Assembly (NCBI RefSeq): GCF_033343995.1
Contig: NZ_CP137573.1
Span: 1,922,001 to 1,986,000, forward strand
DNA: 64,000 nt
Direction: 5' to 3'
Origin: Streptomyces sp. HUAS YS2
Lineage (GTDB): Bacteria > Actinomycetota > Actinomycetes > Streptomycetales > Streptomycetaceae
The translations under genes and the position numbers were made by a program. Below the pieces are notes generated by a model. That model made no database searches. It saw nothing but the letters and a program-made list of their open reading frames with translations, and had not been told where the DNA came from. Of this stretch, positions 34,048-42,750 are shown piece after piece. Each line of letters starts with the position of its first letter. The stretch's first letter is position 1.

Positions 34048-35172
34048 CTACGCGGGGCTGAGGTTGCCGTCGGTGTCCATGTTGAAGACGCCCTGTGTCT
34101 TGCCGTCGACCTTGAGGTGCTTCAGCCAGTGCTTCGAGAGGTTGTGCACGTTCTTGTGCTGCGTCTCCCACACCACCGTGTGGCCCGCGCAGGCCAGCTT
34201 GACCATGAGCTTGTGGTCGCCCGTGATGGCGTCGTAGAGCGCGGGAACCGAGAAGTTGAGTTCCGGGTCGGTGCTGGGCGGCGACGTGTTCACCGTGGCG
34301 TCGTGCTCCCCGTACACGATCAGGACGGGCACGCGTCCGCCGAGGACACCGCCCTGCGCCGCCGTCGTCTTGTTCCAGCCCCACCGGACGAAGTTCCGGA
34401 TCCGATTGAGGCCCTCGGGCGGTCCCCAGTTCCTGCCTACCGGGTCACTCTCCATCACCGCGGCCCACGCCTTCTCGACGATGCCGAGTTCGCGCTGACC
34501 GTCGCAGCCCAGTTCCCTGTTCCACCCCTGCTCCAAACCCCACCTCGTGCCCAGGAACATCGGGAAGCCGGGCTGCGGCAGCGTGCTCGGTGGGGTCGAT
34601 GTGCCGTCGGGCGGGAAGACCGGCGCCAGCAGGAAGAGACTCTCCACCCTGGTGGGATTGTTCACCGCGTACGGCCCCATCGTGAGCCCCGCAGCGGAGT
34701 AGCCGACGAACGCGACCTTGTCCACGTTGCGCTCTTTGCGGATGTACTCCACGACGGTGTGCAGCTCGTCCCGGTCGCTGTTCGAGTTGTTCAGCTGGAA
34801 CTTGTACTCCACCGGGCCCGGGGTGAATCCCGGTGGCCTCGGCGTCAGGAGGTTCTGGTTGGCGGGGCTGGCATTGCGGGGCTCGTTCATCTTGGGACGT
34901 GGCGACCGTCCGGAGCCCTGGAGGTCCATCATGAAGACGTCGTAGCCGGCCTTGGCCAGGTGCTCCGCCCAGCTGTAGGACGTGTGCTGGAGATCGAAGG
35001 CCGCAAGCGCCGGAATGCTCCGGCCGTGCAGCATGAGGACGGCCTTGCGCTCCGGGAGGAGCCCCAGGGGCGTGCCGTCCCGCTCCCGCACGAACAGCTC
35101 GACGGGGTCGTTCTTGTTCGCGGGGACAGTGGACTTGTGGGGGACCAGGAGGTCGTTGGTGACGATCGGCAT
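34048..35172 (-). CDS. Alpha/beta hydrolase
   Basis: 374 residues. Alpha/beta-hydrolase core: KAVLMLHGRSIPAL (oxyanion strand), DVFMMDLQGSGRSPRP, nucleophile elbow GYSAAG with Ser, VLIVYGEHDATV (acid Asp) and CAGHTVVWE (catalytic His). No signal peptide, so cytoplasmic or exported otherwise. ATG at 35172 has AAAGGA. Compared with neighbours its codons are less GC-biased and the protein has more Asn, Lys and Met, and it breaks the rnd-fadA order I expect in Streptomyces. Likely a later insertion; substrate unknown. Confidence 0.82.
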   Translation of the reverse strand: MPIVTNDLLVPHKSTVPANKNDPVELFVRERDGTPLGLLPERKAVLMLHGRSIPALAAFDLQHTSYSWAEHLAKAGYDVFMMDLQGSGRSPRPKMNEPRNASPANQNLLTPRPPGFTPGPVEYKFQLNNSNSDRDELHTVVEYIRKERNVDKVAFVGYSAAGLTMGPYAVNNPTRVESLFLLAPVFPPDGTSTPPSTLPQPGFPMFLGTRWGLEQGWNRELGCDGQRELGIVEKAWAAVMESDPVGRNWGPPEGLNRIRNFVRWGWNKTTAAQGGVLGGRVPVLIVYGEHDATVNTSPPSTDPELNFSVPALYDAITGDHKLMVKLACAGHTVVWETQHKNVHNLSKHWLKHLKVDGKTQGVFNMDTDGNLSPA

Positions 35173-35475
35173 GGGGATCCTTTCCGTGCGCTCGGTCCGG
35201 GCCTCGCGCCCGGGTTGTGCCAGCCTCGGTCCGATGTGCGCCCGGCGCGCACGGCACGGCCGCCGGTCTGGGCAAATCGGGTTGCAGAACCCTCCGATCG
35301 GACGGGCGCACGGACGGGGCGCACATGTTCGGGCGTGGGGCGCGGGATGTGACCTTCGCCGCTCCGGCCCAGGGGACTGGGCAGCCTGGTTACCCGCAAG
35401 TAGCATGGGGGGAGCAAGCGCGCGCTTAGTCGCGTGCCGCAGCAGTGCCATCCCGCACCCTGGAGGAGAGCCATC
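35173..35475. promoter_or_regulatory. Divergent promoter region hydrolase / fadA with candidate operator
   Basis: 303 bases without a gene. Near fadA, TAGCAT (35401-35406) is a good -10; 9 bases later the palindrome AAGCGCGCGCTT (35416-35427) would lie just past +1, a typical repressor site. A GGAGGAG ribosome site follows at 35463. The hydrolase side shows only its AAAGGA site and no obvious -10. Confidence 0.45.
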
Positions 35476-36690
35476 GTGCCTCGTACCGTCAGGGACGTCG
35501 TCTTCGTCGACGGCGTCCGCACCCCGTTCGGCAAGGCGGGCCCGAAGGGCATCTACCACGAGACCCGCGCCGACGATCTCGTCGTGAAGGCCATCCGGGA
35601 GCTGCTGCGCCGCAACCCGGACCTCGACCCCAAGAAGATCGACGAGGTCGCCATCGCCGCGACCACGCAGATCGGCGACCAGGGTCTGACCCTCGGCCGC
35701 ACCGCCGGCATCCTCGCCGGCCTCCCGCAGTCGGTCCCGGGCTACTCGATCGACCGCATGTGCGCCGGCGCGCTGACCGCCGTCACCTCGGTCGCCGGCT
35801 CCATCGCCTTCGGCGCGTACGACGCCGTCATCGCCGGCGGTGTCGAGCACATGGGTCGTCACCCCATGGGCGAGGGCGTCGACCCCAACCCGCGCTTCGT
35901 GTCGGAGAAGCTCGTCGACGAGTCCGCCCTGTTCATGGGCATGACCGCCGAGAACCTGCACGACCGCTACCCGACCATCACCAAGCAGCGCGCCGACGAG
36001 TACGCCGTGCGCTCGCAGGAGAAGGCCGCCAAGGCGTACGCGGACAACAAGATCCAGCCCGACCTGGTGCCGATCTCCGTCCGCCGCACCAACGCCGAGG
36101 CCGGCGAGACCGGCTGGGGCCTGGTCACCGCCGACGAGCCGATGCGTCCGGGCACCACCCTGGAGTCGCTGGCCAACCTGAAGACGCCGTTCCGCGTCCA
36201 CGGCAAGGTCACCGCCGGTAACGCGGCCGGTCTCAACGACGGCGCCACCGCCTCGATCATCGCCTCCGAGGACTTCGCCCGCGCGAACAACCTCCCGGTG
36301 AAGATGCGCCTCGTCTCGTACGCCTTCGCCGGCGTCGAGCCCGAGGTCATGGGCTACGGCCCGATCCCGGCGACCGAGAAGGCGCTGGCCCAGGCCGGCC
36401 TCTCGATCGAGGACATCGGCCTCTTCGAGATCAACGAGGCCTTCGCGGTCCAGGTCCTGGCGTTCCTCGAGCACTACGGCATCGCCGACGACGACGCCCG
36501 CGTCAACCAGTACGGTGGCGCGATCGCCTACGGTCACCCGCTGGCCTCCTCCGGCGTGCGTCTGATGACGCAGCTGGCCCGCCAGTTCGAGGAGAACCCG
36601 CAGGTCCGCTACGGCCTCAACACCATGTGCGTCGGCTTCGGCATGGGCGCGACGGTCATCTGGGAGAACCCCCACTGGGAGGGCAAGTGA
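35476..36690 (+). CDS. fadA: Acetyl-CoA acyltransferase / thiolase FadA
   Basis: 404 residues. Beta-ketoacyl-CoA thiolase, last step of fatty-acid beta-oxidation. Visible: DVVFVDGVRTPFGKAG, nucleophilic Cys in DRMCAGALTAV, FEINEAFAVQ, GGAIAYGHPLASSG (His) and the second Cys in NTMCVGFGMG. GHPLASSG replaces the more usual GHPLGASG. GTG at 35476 follows GGAGGAG. Stop and the fadB start overlap (GTGA), so the pair is translationally coupled and the proteins likely form the FadBA complex. Confidence 0.95.
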   Translation: MPRTVRDVVFVDGVRTPFGKAGPKGIYHETRADDLVVKAIRELLRRNPDLDPKKIDEVAIAATTQIGDQGLTLGRTAGILAGLPQSVPGYSIDRMCAGALTAVTSVAGSIAFGAYDAVIAGGVEHMGRHPMGEGVDPNPRFVSEKLVDESALFMGMTAENLHDRYPTITKQRADEYAVRSQEKAAKAYADNKIQPDLVPISVRRTNAEAGETGWGLVTADEPMRPGTTLESLANLKTPFRVHGKVTAGNAAGLNDGATASIIASEDFARANNLPVKMRLVSYAFAGVEPEVMGYGPIPATEKALAQAGLSIEDIGLFEINEAFAVQVLAFLEHYGIADDDARVNQYGGAIAYGHPLASSGVRLMTQLARQFEENPQVRYGLNTMCVGFGMGATVIWENPHWEGK

Positions 36691-38816
36691 GCACCACCGC
36701 CGAGCTTCTGAAGGGCGCCGCCGAGCTCTTCCCGGACGAGGTCGTCACCAGCGCCCACGTACGGCACTTCGAACTGCCCGCGGGTGCGGGCCGGTTCGCG
36801 CTGATCACGCTGGACAACGGCTTCGACCACACCAAGCCGACCACCTTCGGCCCGCAGTCCCTGGCGAATCTGAACGTCGCCATCGACCAGGTCGAGAAGG
36901 AGGCGTCCGAGGGCTCGATCGTCGGCGTCGGCATCACCGGCAAGCCGTTCATCTTCGCCGTCGGCGCCGACCTCAAGGGTGTCGAGCTGCTGAAGCGTCA
37001 CGAGGACGCGCTGGCCATCGGCAAGGGCGGCCACGACGTCTTCAAGCGTCTGTCCGCGCTCGCCGTCCCGACCTTCGCGTACTACAACGGCGCGGCCATG
37101 GGCGGCGGCGTCGAGGTCGGCCTGCACTGCACCTACCGCACCGTGTCGAAGGCGCTGCCCGCCTTCTCGCTGCCCGAGGTCTTCCTCGGCCTGGTGCCCG
37201 GCTGGGGCGGCTGCGCGATCCTGCCGAACCTGATCGGCGCGGAGAAGGCCGTCTCGGTCATCATCGAGAACAGCCTCAACCAGAACCGTCAGCTCAAGGG
37301 CAAGCAGGTCTTCGAGCTCGGCATCGCCGACGCGCTGTTCGAGGGCGCCGACTTCCTGGAGCAGTCCCTCATCTGGACCGCCCGGGTCCTCAAGGGCGAG
37401 GTCACCGTCGAGCGCCCGGAGATCGACCGCGGCGAGGGCTGGGACCAGGCCGTCGCCAAGGGCCGCTTCATCGCGGACTCCAAGGTGCACGGCGCCGCTC
37501 CGGCCGCCTACCGCGCGCTGGACATCATCGCCGCGGCCAAGGACGGCGACCTGCAGGCGGGCTTCGACGCCGAGGACACGGCCCTGGCCGACCTCATCAT
37601 GGGCGGCGAACTGCGCTCCGGCATCTACGCCTTCAACCTGGTGCAGAAGCGCGCCAAGCGCCCCGCCGGTGCCCCGGACAAGTCGCTGGCGCGTCCGGTC
37701 ACCAAGGTCGGCGTCGTCGGCGCGGGCCTGATGGCCTCGCAGCTGGCGCTGCTGTTCCTGCGCCGCCTCGAGGTGCCGGTCGTGCTGACCGACATCGACC
37801 AGGAGCGCGTCGACAAGGGTGTGGGCTACGTCCACGCCGAGATCGAGAAGCTGCTCGGCAAGGGCCGCATCAACCAGGACAAGGCCAACCGCCTCAAGGC
37901 CCTGGTGACCGGCGTCCTGGACAAGGCCGAGGGCTTCGCGGACGCGGACTTCATCATCGAGGCCGTGTTCGAGGAGATGTCGGTCAAGCAGAAGGTGTTC
38001 GCGGAGGTCGAGGCGGTCGCCCCGGCGCACGCGATCCTCGCCACCAACACCTCCTCGCTGTCCGTCAGCGAGATGGCCTCGAAGCTCCAGCACCCGGAGC
38101 GCGTGGTCGGCTTCCACTTCTTCAACCCGGTCGCGATCCTCCCGCTCCTGGAGATCGTCCGCGGCGAGAAGACCGACGACGCCTCGCTGGCCACCGCCTT
38201 CGGTGTGGCCAAGAAGCTGAAGAAGACCGCGGTCCTCACCAAGGACGCCCCGGCGTTCGTCGTGAACCGCATCCTGACCCGCTTCATGGGCGAGATCCAG
38301 AACGTCATCGACGAAGGCACCTCGGTCGAGACGGCCGAGAAGGCCATCGAGCCGCTCGGCCTGCCGATGTCGCCGCTGGTCCTCCTGGAGCTGGTCGGCC
38401 CGGCGATCGGTCTGCACGTCTCCGAGACCCTGAACCGCGCCTTCCCGGAGCGCTTCACCGTCTCCCCGAACCTGACGGCCGTCGTCAAGGCCGGCAAGCG
38501 CGGCTTCTACGTCTACGACTCCGGCAAGCCGGAGCTGGACCCCGAGGTCGCCGCCCTCCTCGAGCAGGGCGACGTCGTCCTGACGGAGGAGCAGGTCCGC
38601 GACCGCGTCCTGGACGCGGTGGCGCAGGAGATCGGCCTGATGCTGGAGGAGGGTGTCGTCGCCGAGGCGCAGGACATCGACCTCTGCCTGATCACGGGCG
38701 CCGGCTGGCCCTTCCACCTGGGCGGCATCACGCCGTACCTGGACCGCGAGGGCGTCTCCCAGCGCGTCAACGGCAAGCCGTTCCTGGCGCAGGGCGTGGC
38801 GAGCGTCCCGGCCTAG
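36687..38816 (+). CDS. fadB: 3-hydroxyacyl-CoA dehydrogenase / enoyl-CoA hydratase FadB
   Basis: 709 residues, bifunctional. N-terminal enoyl-CoA hydratase (to ~300): oxyanion-hole segments GKPFIFAVGADLKG and YNGAAMGGGVEVGLHC, catalytic Glu region LPEVFLGLVPGWGG. Then NAD-binding GVVGAGLMASQLALLFL (~350) and dehydrogenase motifs TNTSSLSVSEMA, VVGFHFFNPVAILPLLEIV (catalytic His), and DAPAFVVNRILTRFMGE. Last ~90 residues are the second dehydrogenase C domain. Only four bases overlap with fadA. Terminator at 38838. Confidence 0.95.
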   Translation: MSTTAELLKGAAELFPDEVVTSAHVRHFELPAGAGRFALITLDNGFDHTKPTTFGPQSLANLNVAIDQVEKEASEGSIVGVGITGKPFIFAVGADLKGVELLKRHEDALAIGKGGHDVFKRLSALAVPTFAYYNGAAMGGGVEVGLHCTYRTVSKALPAFSLPEVFLGLVPGWGGCAILPNLIGAEKAVSVIIENSLNQNRQLKGKQVFELGIADALFEGADFLEQSLIWTARVLKGEVTVERPEIDRGEGWDQAVAKGRFIADSKVHGAAPAAYRALDIIAAAKDGDLQAGFDAEDTALADLIMGGELRSGIYAFNLVQKRAKRPAGAPDKSLARPVTKVGVVGAGLMASQLALLFLRRLEVPVVLTDIDQERVDKGVGYVHAEIEKLLGKGRINQDKANRLKALVTGVLDKAEGFADADFIIEAVFEEMSVKQKVFAEVEAVAPAHAILATNTSSLSVSEMASKLQHPERVVGFHFFNPVAILPLLEIVRGEKTDDASLATAFGVAKKLKKTAVLTKDAPAFVVNRILTRFMGEIQNVIDEGTSVETAEKAIEPLGLPMSPLVLLELVGPAIGLHVSETLNRAFPERFTVSPNLTAVVKAGKRGFYVYDSGKPELDPEVAALLEQGDVVLTEEQVRDRVLDAVAQEIGLMLEEGVVAEAQDIDLCLITGAGWPFHLGGITPYLDREGVSQRVNGKPFLAQGVASVPA

Positions 38817-38837
38817 TGCCGCGGGCTCACAGCTGAG

Positions 38838-38883
38838 GCCGGTGGCCCGCATCCCCTTCCGGGGGTGCGGGCCACCGGCTTTT
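38838..38883 (+). terminator. Intrinsic terminator of fadAB
   Basis: GCCGGTGGCCCGCATCCCC pairs with GGGGGTGCGGGCCACCGGC over 19 bp (one U-G pair in RNA), loop TTCC, directly followed by TTTT: a textbook Rho-independent terminator. Confidence 0.85.
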
Positions 38884-38951
38884 CCGGCGTCCTCCCCCTC
38901 CGCTCCCGGCCGTCGCGGCGTAGGCTCCGTACCGGAAGAAAGGATCTTGCT

Positions 38952-39890
38952 GTGGATGCTCGTCCGACCGAACCCGGTGACCCGCGTGGGGGCTTGGGGG
39001 ACCACGCCGCCGAACCGGCGACGGCGGCCTTCGTCGCCCATCGCAATCTGCTCTTCACCGTCGCGTACGAGATGCTCGGCTCGGCGGCCGACGCCGAGGA
39101 CGTCGTCCAGGAGACCTGGCTGCGCTGGGTCGACGCCGATCGGGAGCAGGTACGCGACGAACGCGCCTATCTGGTCCGCATCACCACCCGGCAGGCACTC
39201 AACCGGCTCCGCACGATGAAGCGCCGCAGGGAGTCCTACGTCGGCCCCTGGCTGCCCGAACCCCTGCTCACCGCACCGGACGTGGCCGAGGACGTCGAAC
39301 TGGCCGAGAGCATGTCGATGGCCATGATGCTGGTCCTGGAGACGCTCGGCCCGACCGAGCGCGCCGTCTTCGTCCTGCGCGAGGTCTTCGACGTCGGCTA
39401 CGAGGAGATCGCCGAGGCGGTCGGCAAGACCCCGGACGCCGTCCGCCAGATCGCCCACCGCGCCCGCAAGCACGTAGAGGCCCGCCGCCCCCGCAACACG
39501 GTGTCCCCCAACGCCGCGCGGACCGCGCTGGATTCGTTCCGGCGCGCGCTCGTCACCGGCGACGTCCAGGGCTTCCTCGACGTGCTCGCTCCCGAGGTCG
39601 TGCTGATGAGCGACGGCGGCGGCATCAAGCAGGCCGCGGCACGGCCGATCGTCGGCGCGGACAAGGTGGCCCGCTTCATCGTCGGCGGCGCGGCCAAGTT
39701 CGGCGTCGCCGTCACCGGCGAGCTCACGACGCTCAACGGCAACCCGGCGCTCGTCCTGCGCCGGGACGGCGAGCTCGACGGCGTACTGACGGTCCGGGTC
39801 GAGGACGGCCTCGTCACCGGCCTGTTCTTCGTCCGCAACCCCGAGAAGCTGACCCGCGTCGCGACCGGGACCCCGCTCAGCCTGCGCTGA
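38952..39890 (+). CDS. ECF41/SigJ-type RNA polymerase sigma factor
   Basis: 312 residues. Sigma-2 region: FVAHRNLLFTVAYEMLGSAADAEDVVQETWLRW; sigma-4: LGPTERAVFVLREVFDVGYEEIAEAVGKTPDAVRQIAHRARKH. A C-terminal SnoaL-like domain (~200-312) with the linker motif DGGG and NPEKL near the end identifies the ECF41/SigJ class, in which this domain tunes activity instead of an anti-sigma factor. GTG at 38952 has AAGGA. Residues ~10-18 (GDPRGGLGD) are encoded by a G-rich hairpin-like stretch resembling the dispersed repeat. No carboxymuconolactone decarboxylase or oxidoreductase target, common for ECF41, is adjacent. Confidence 0.87.
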   Translation: MDARPTEPGDPRGGLGDHAAEPATAAFVAHRNLLFTVAYEMLGSAADAEDVVQETWLRWVDADREQVRDERAYLVRITTRQALNRLRTMKRRRESYVGPWLPEPLLTAPDVAEDVELAESMSMAMMLVLETLGPTERAVFVLREVFDVGYEEIAEAVGKTPDAVRQIAHRARKHVEARRPRNTVSPNAARTALDSFRRALVTGDVQGFLDVLAPEVVLMSDGGGIKQAAARPIVGADKVARFIVGGAAKFGVAVTGELTTLNGNPALVLRRDGELDGVLTVRVEDGLVTGLFFVRNPEKLTRVATGTPLSLR

Positions 39891-39923
39891 ACACGGCCGC
39901 GACGACGACGGCGGTCCTGACGC

Positions 39924-41237
39924 TCAGCGCGGCAGGACCGCGATCGCCGTGGCGACCTTCCGCTCCCCCACCGGGTCGCCCGCGGCCTCGCGCGGGCTGT
40001 TGCGCAGTTCGCCGTCGACGACCATCGAGGTCGAGCCGCCGCCGTCCAGGTTGAGCCCGTCGACTGCGCCCAGCGAGCGCAGCAGTTCCGCGGACTCGGC
40101 GAGGGTGGCGCCCTCGCTGACGCCGGGGTCGCGCCCGTCGACGGTGACGAGCAGGACGGCGCCGTCGGCGGTGACGCCGGCCAGCGTCCGCGGCGGCCGG
40201 TCGGCGGCGGCGAGTTCGCGCTCTCCGAGCGCGACCCGGCCGTTCTCCAGCAACCTGGCGCCGCCGCCGATCGCCGAGTCGACCAGGCCGGTGAGGTCCG
40301 TTCCGTCGGGGTCGGTCATGGGCATCGCGACGTCGAGCCGCTCGCCGGTACGGGCGTGGTCGCGCAGCCAGTCGGCGCCCGCTCCGATGCCCTGGAGCAC
40401 GCGGGTGCCGCGGGGCACCGGTCCGCTGCCCGGGGAGCGCAGGCGGCGTACGGTGCCGTCCTGGGCGAGCACCGCCTCGACGCCGTCGCGCCGCCCGCCG
40501 GGCGTGTCGACGCCCCAGTCGGAGGTGTACTCGACGATCTCGTCCGGGTCGCTGCACAGGCCCGTGCGCGCGTCCTTGCGCAGCGGGCGCCCCTCGGCGG
40601 CGAGCCGGGCACTGTCCGCTCCCCCGCAGGCCCGCAGCCGCCCGGTGACCCGGTCGACGCCGTCGAGGGGGCGTGCGGCTCCGTCGCCGGCGGTGATCCG
40701 GCCGCGGGTGGAGACCTCGGTGATCCGGGCCTCGATGCGACCGTCCTTCTGGCCCAGGAGCAGAGCGGCACCGTCGTTGCGGGCCTCGCTGAGCAGCCGG
40801 CCGCCCTCGGCGTACAGGCCCACCGGGTCGCCCTGGTAGCCGCCGAAGGCCTTGCCGCCCTGGATGTCGAAGTACGAGCCGTTGACGGCGGCGAGCGCGC
40901 CGACCCGGCCGGCGACCTGGCGCACGGTCTGCGGGACGGCGAGGGTCCTGCCGTGCACGGCGGTGAGCCGGGCCTCGGCGTCGGGCGCGACGCGGAGCAC
41001 GGCGATCCGTACCGGGCCGGCCGGGCCGCGGCGGGTGGACTCCTGGTAGCCGACGCCGGGGGCGATCGTCCGCTCGAAGGTCGGGGCGGACGAGCGGGAC
41101 GGCGCGACGGACGGCGAGGCGGTGGGGCGCGGTGCGGCGCCGCCCTTGTCGTCGGGGGACGCGGTGCACGCCCCGGTCGTCGCCAGCAGGACGAGGGCGA
41201 GCGCCGCGGCCGAGCGTCGTGCCGCGGGTCTACCCAT
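39924..41237 (-). CDS. Phosphodiester glycosidase family lipoprotein (NAGPA domain)
   Basis: 437 residues. Lipoprotein signal with lipobox TGAC near residue 23, a Pro/Ser linker, then an exopolysaccharide phosphodiester glycosidase (NAGPA) domain: AAVNGSYFDIQGGKAFGGYQGDPVG, LLENGRVAL, RTLAGVTADGAVLLVTVDGRDPGVSEGATLAE and LNLDGGGSTSMVV. Such enzymes release sugars linked through phosphodiesters, which fits the TagF-like glycerol-phosphate polymer genes upstream. Its start lies inside the end of the previous gene (8-base overlap), so it is the last cistron of the envelope operon. Confidence 0.87.
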   Translation of the reverse strand: MGRPAARRSAAALALVLLATTGACTASPDDKGGAAPRPTASPSVAPSRSSAPTFERTIAPGVGYQESTRRGPAGPVRIAVLRVAPDAEARLTAVHGRTLAVPQTVRQVAGRVGALAAVNGSYFDIQGGKAFGGYQGDPVGLYAEGGRLLSEARNDGAALLLGQKDGRIEARITEVSTRGRITAGDGAARPLDGVDRVTGRLRACGGADSARLAAEGRPLRKDARTGLCSDPDEIVEYTSDWGVDTPGGRRDGVEAVLAQDGTVRRLRSPGSGPVPRGTRVLQGIGAGADWLRDHARTGERLDVAMPMTDPDGTDLTGLVDSAIGGGARLLENGRVALGERELAAADRPPRTLAGVTADGAVLLVTVDGRDPGVSEGATLAESAELLRSLGAVDGLNLDGGGSTSMVVDGELRNSPREAAGDPVGERKVATAIAVLPR

Positions 41238-41958
41238 CCGCGGGCAGCGCGCCGGGCGAGTCGCCGAGGCCGCCGATGTGGACCACGATCTCCTGCTGGA
41301 CGCGGTGCCCGAACTCGTCCTCGAAGGTGCACGAGAAGCCGTCGTAGCCGAGGAAGTCGGGGTTCGCCTGGTAGGTGAGGCCGCCGCCGGGCGCGTGGAA
41401 CAGCGTGCCGTTGGCGGGGAACGAGCTGCCGGTGAAGCGCAGCCCGTCGGCCGGCTGGTAGTCGGCCGGGATGGTGAACCGGCCGCCGGGGTTGAGCTGC
41501 ATGGAGCGACCGGCCAGCCAGTGCCGGCGGACCCGGAAGCCGAGGTGGGAGACGTTCATCGAGGAGACCAGCTTCTCCCCGTCGGTGCGCTTGACGCCCA
41601 CCACGATGCGCGGGAGGAGGTAGGAGGCCTCCGGCGCGTCTTCGTCGATCTTGACGGTCATGGTGGCGGTGCGCGGCTCGGCGCCGGAGGAGTACGTCGC
41701 GTAGCGCCCGTTGCCGAGCTTGCCGAGGCCCTTGTGGCGGACGACCTTCGTCACGCCCTCGAAGATGTCGCCGAGGAGGTAGCCGTACACCCGGTACGGG
41801 GCGTCCTGCGGGGTGATCGACAGCGCGAAGTTGAACTTCTGCCCGGGGACGAGCGGGCGCAGCGGGTCGACGTCGGAGAACAGCTCCAGGTGGCCGCCGT
41901 ACTGCGGGGTCTCCGGGTGGCTGACCCAGGAGCGGGCCAGCGGGTACCAGTCGCTCAT
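41230..41958 (-). CDS. Protein of unknown function with C-terminal Ig/cadherin-like repeat
   Basis: 242 residues; family not recognised. The N-terminal ~170 residues are beta-rich (GYLLGDIFEGVTKVVRHKGLGKLG, TMTVKIDEDAPEASYLLPRIVVGVK). The last ~60 residues, with GTLFHAPGGGLTYQANPDFLGYDGFSCTFEDEFG, resemble VCBS/cadherin-type repeats seen in surface proteins. No signal peptide is visible, which is odd for a surface protein. The start overlaps the SGNH gene stop (ATGA) and its end overlaps the glycosidase start. Context suggests polymer binding or modification in envelope synthesis. Confidence 0.7.
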   Translation of the reverse strand: MSDWYPLARSWVSHPETPQYGGHLELFSDVDPLRPLVPGQKFNFALSITPQDAPYRVYGYLLGDIFEGVTKVVRHKGLGKLGNGRYATYSSGAEPRTATMTVKIDEDAPEASYLLPRIVVGVKRTDGEKLVSSMNVSHLGFRVRRHWLAGRSMQLNPGGRFTIPADYQPADGLRFTGSSFPANGTLFHAPGGGLTYQANPDFLGYDGFSCTFEDEFGHRVQQEIVVHIGGLGDSPGALPADG

Positions 41959-42731
41959 CGGACTACCTCGCTCACGCGGGACTTGGTCAGGTGCTCGAAG
42001 ACGTCGTCCGGCAGCCAGGTGATCTCCTGCTCCGGTATGTGCGCGTCGAGGTTCCGGAAGCAGCCGGGGTGGAGCAGGCCCTGGGCGTACAGCTCGCGGG
42101 AGATGAACCGGGCGCATTCGATGACGCCCTGCGGCCTGAGGTGGGTGTTGTCCTCGACGCCGTCCGGGTAGTTCGGGCTCTCGCCGGGCCGCAGGTAGAC
42201 GAAGACCTTCTTGCTCTCCTCCGCGCCCAGCTGCTGCCACCAGTTGCAGGAGAACTCGTGCAGGTCGATGAGCGGGACGGAGACGGACTGGGCGAGTTCG
42301 CGGATGGCCTGCGGGTAGACGCCGAGGCTGCGGCGCATGTTGCCGTACGCGTCGAACACGCGGCGCTCCTGGCCGGGTATCAGCACCGGGTGGGCGCCGC
42401 GGGCCCGGGCGCCGTCGACGTACTTGCGCAGGTAGAACTGGAAGTCGGAGAACGGCGCGCTGAAGCGGCCGGCCTCGGAGCGCATGTCGTTGTGCCCGAA
42501 GGAGACGAGCAGCAGGTCGCCGGGGGCGATGTTGTCCAGGATCCAGGCCAGCCGGCCGCGCTCGTAGAAGCTGCGGGAGCTCGCACCGGCCCGGGCGCAG
42601 TTGACGACCTCCACGCCCTGCAGGAACAGGTCCATGGCCTGTCCCCAGCCGGCCATCGGGGCCATGCTGATCTGGCGGGTGCAGACCGAGGATCCCCCCG
42701 CGAGGAAGATTCGTTTCATCCGACCGTTCAT
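41955..42731 (-). CDS. SGNH/GDSL hydrolase (rhamnogalacturonan acetylesterase-like)
   Basis: 258 residues. SGNH blocks: FLAGGSSVCT (block I, nucleophile Ser), CARAGASSRSF (Gly block), SFGHNDMRSEAG (block III, Asn) and DNTHLRPQG (block V, Asp/His). Such enzymes remove O-acetyl or other esters from polysaccharides. No signal peptide. ATG at 42731 (alternative 42719) has AAGG upstream. It sits 19 bases after the GT-TagF fusion and overlaps the next gene by four bases, so it probably modifies the same polymer. Confidence 0.87.
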   Translation of the reverse strand: MNGRMKRIFLAGGSSVCTRQISMAPMAGWGQAMDLFLQGVEVVNCARAGASSRSFYERGRLAWILDNIAPGDLLLVSFGHNDMRSEAGRFSAPFSDFQFYLRKYVDGARARGAHPVLIPGQERRVFDAYGNMRRSLGVYPQAIRELAQSVSVPLIDLHEFSCNWWQQLGAEESKKVFVYLRPGESPNYPDGVEDNTHLRPQGVIECARFISRELYAQGLLHPGCFRNLDAHIPEQEITWLPDDVFEHLTKSRVSEVVR

Positions 42732-42750
42732 CCCTGCTCGCCTTGCCACT

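Noticed and set aside
36609..39473. 954-codon open frame antisense to fadB
   Set aside because: Same shadow composition; the plus-strand fadAB genes explain the region.
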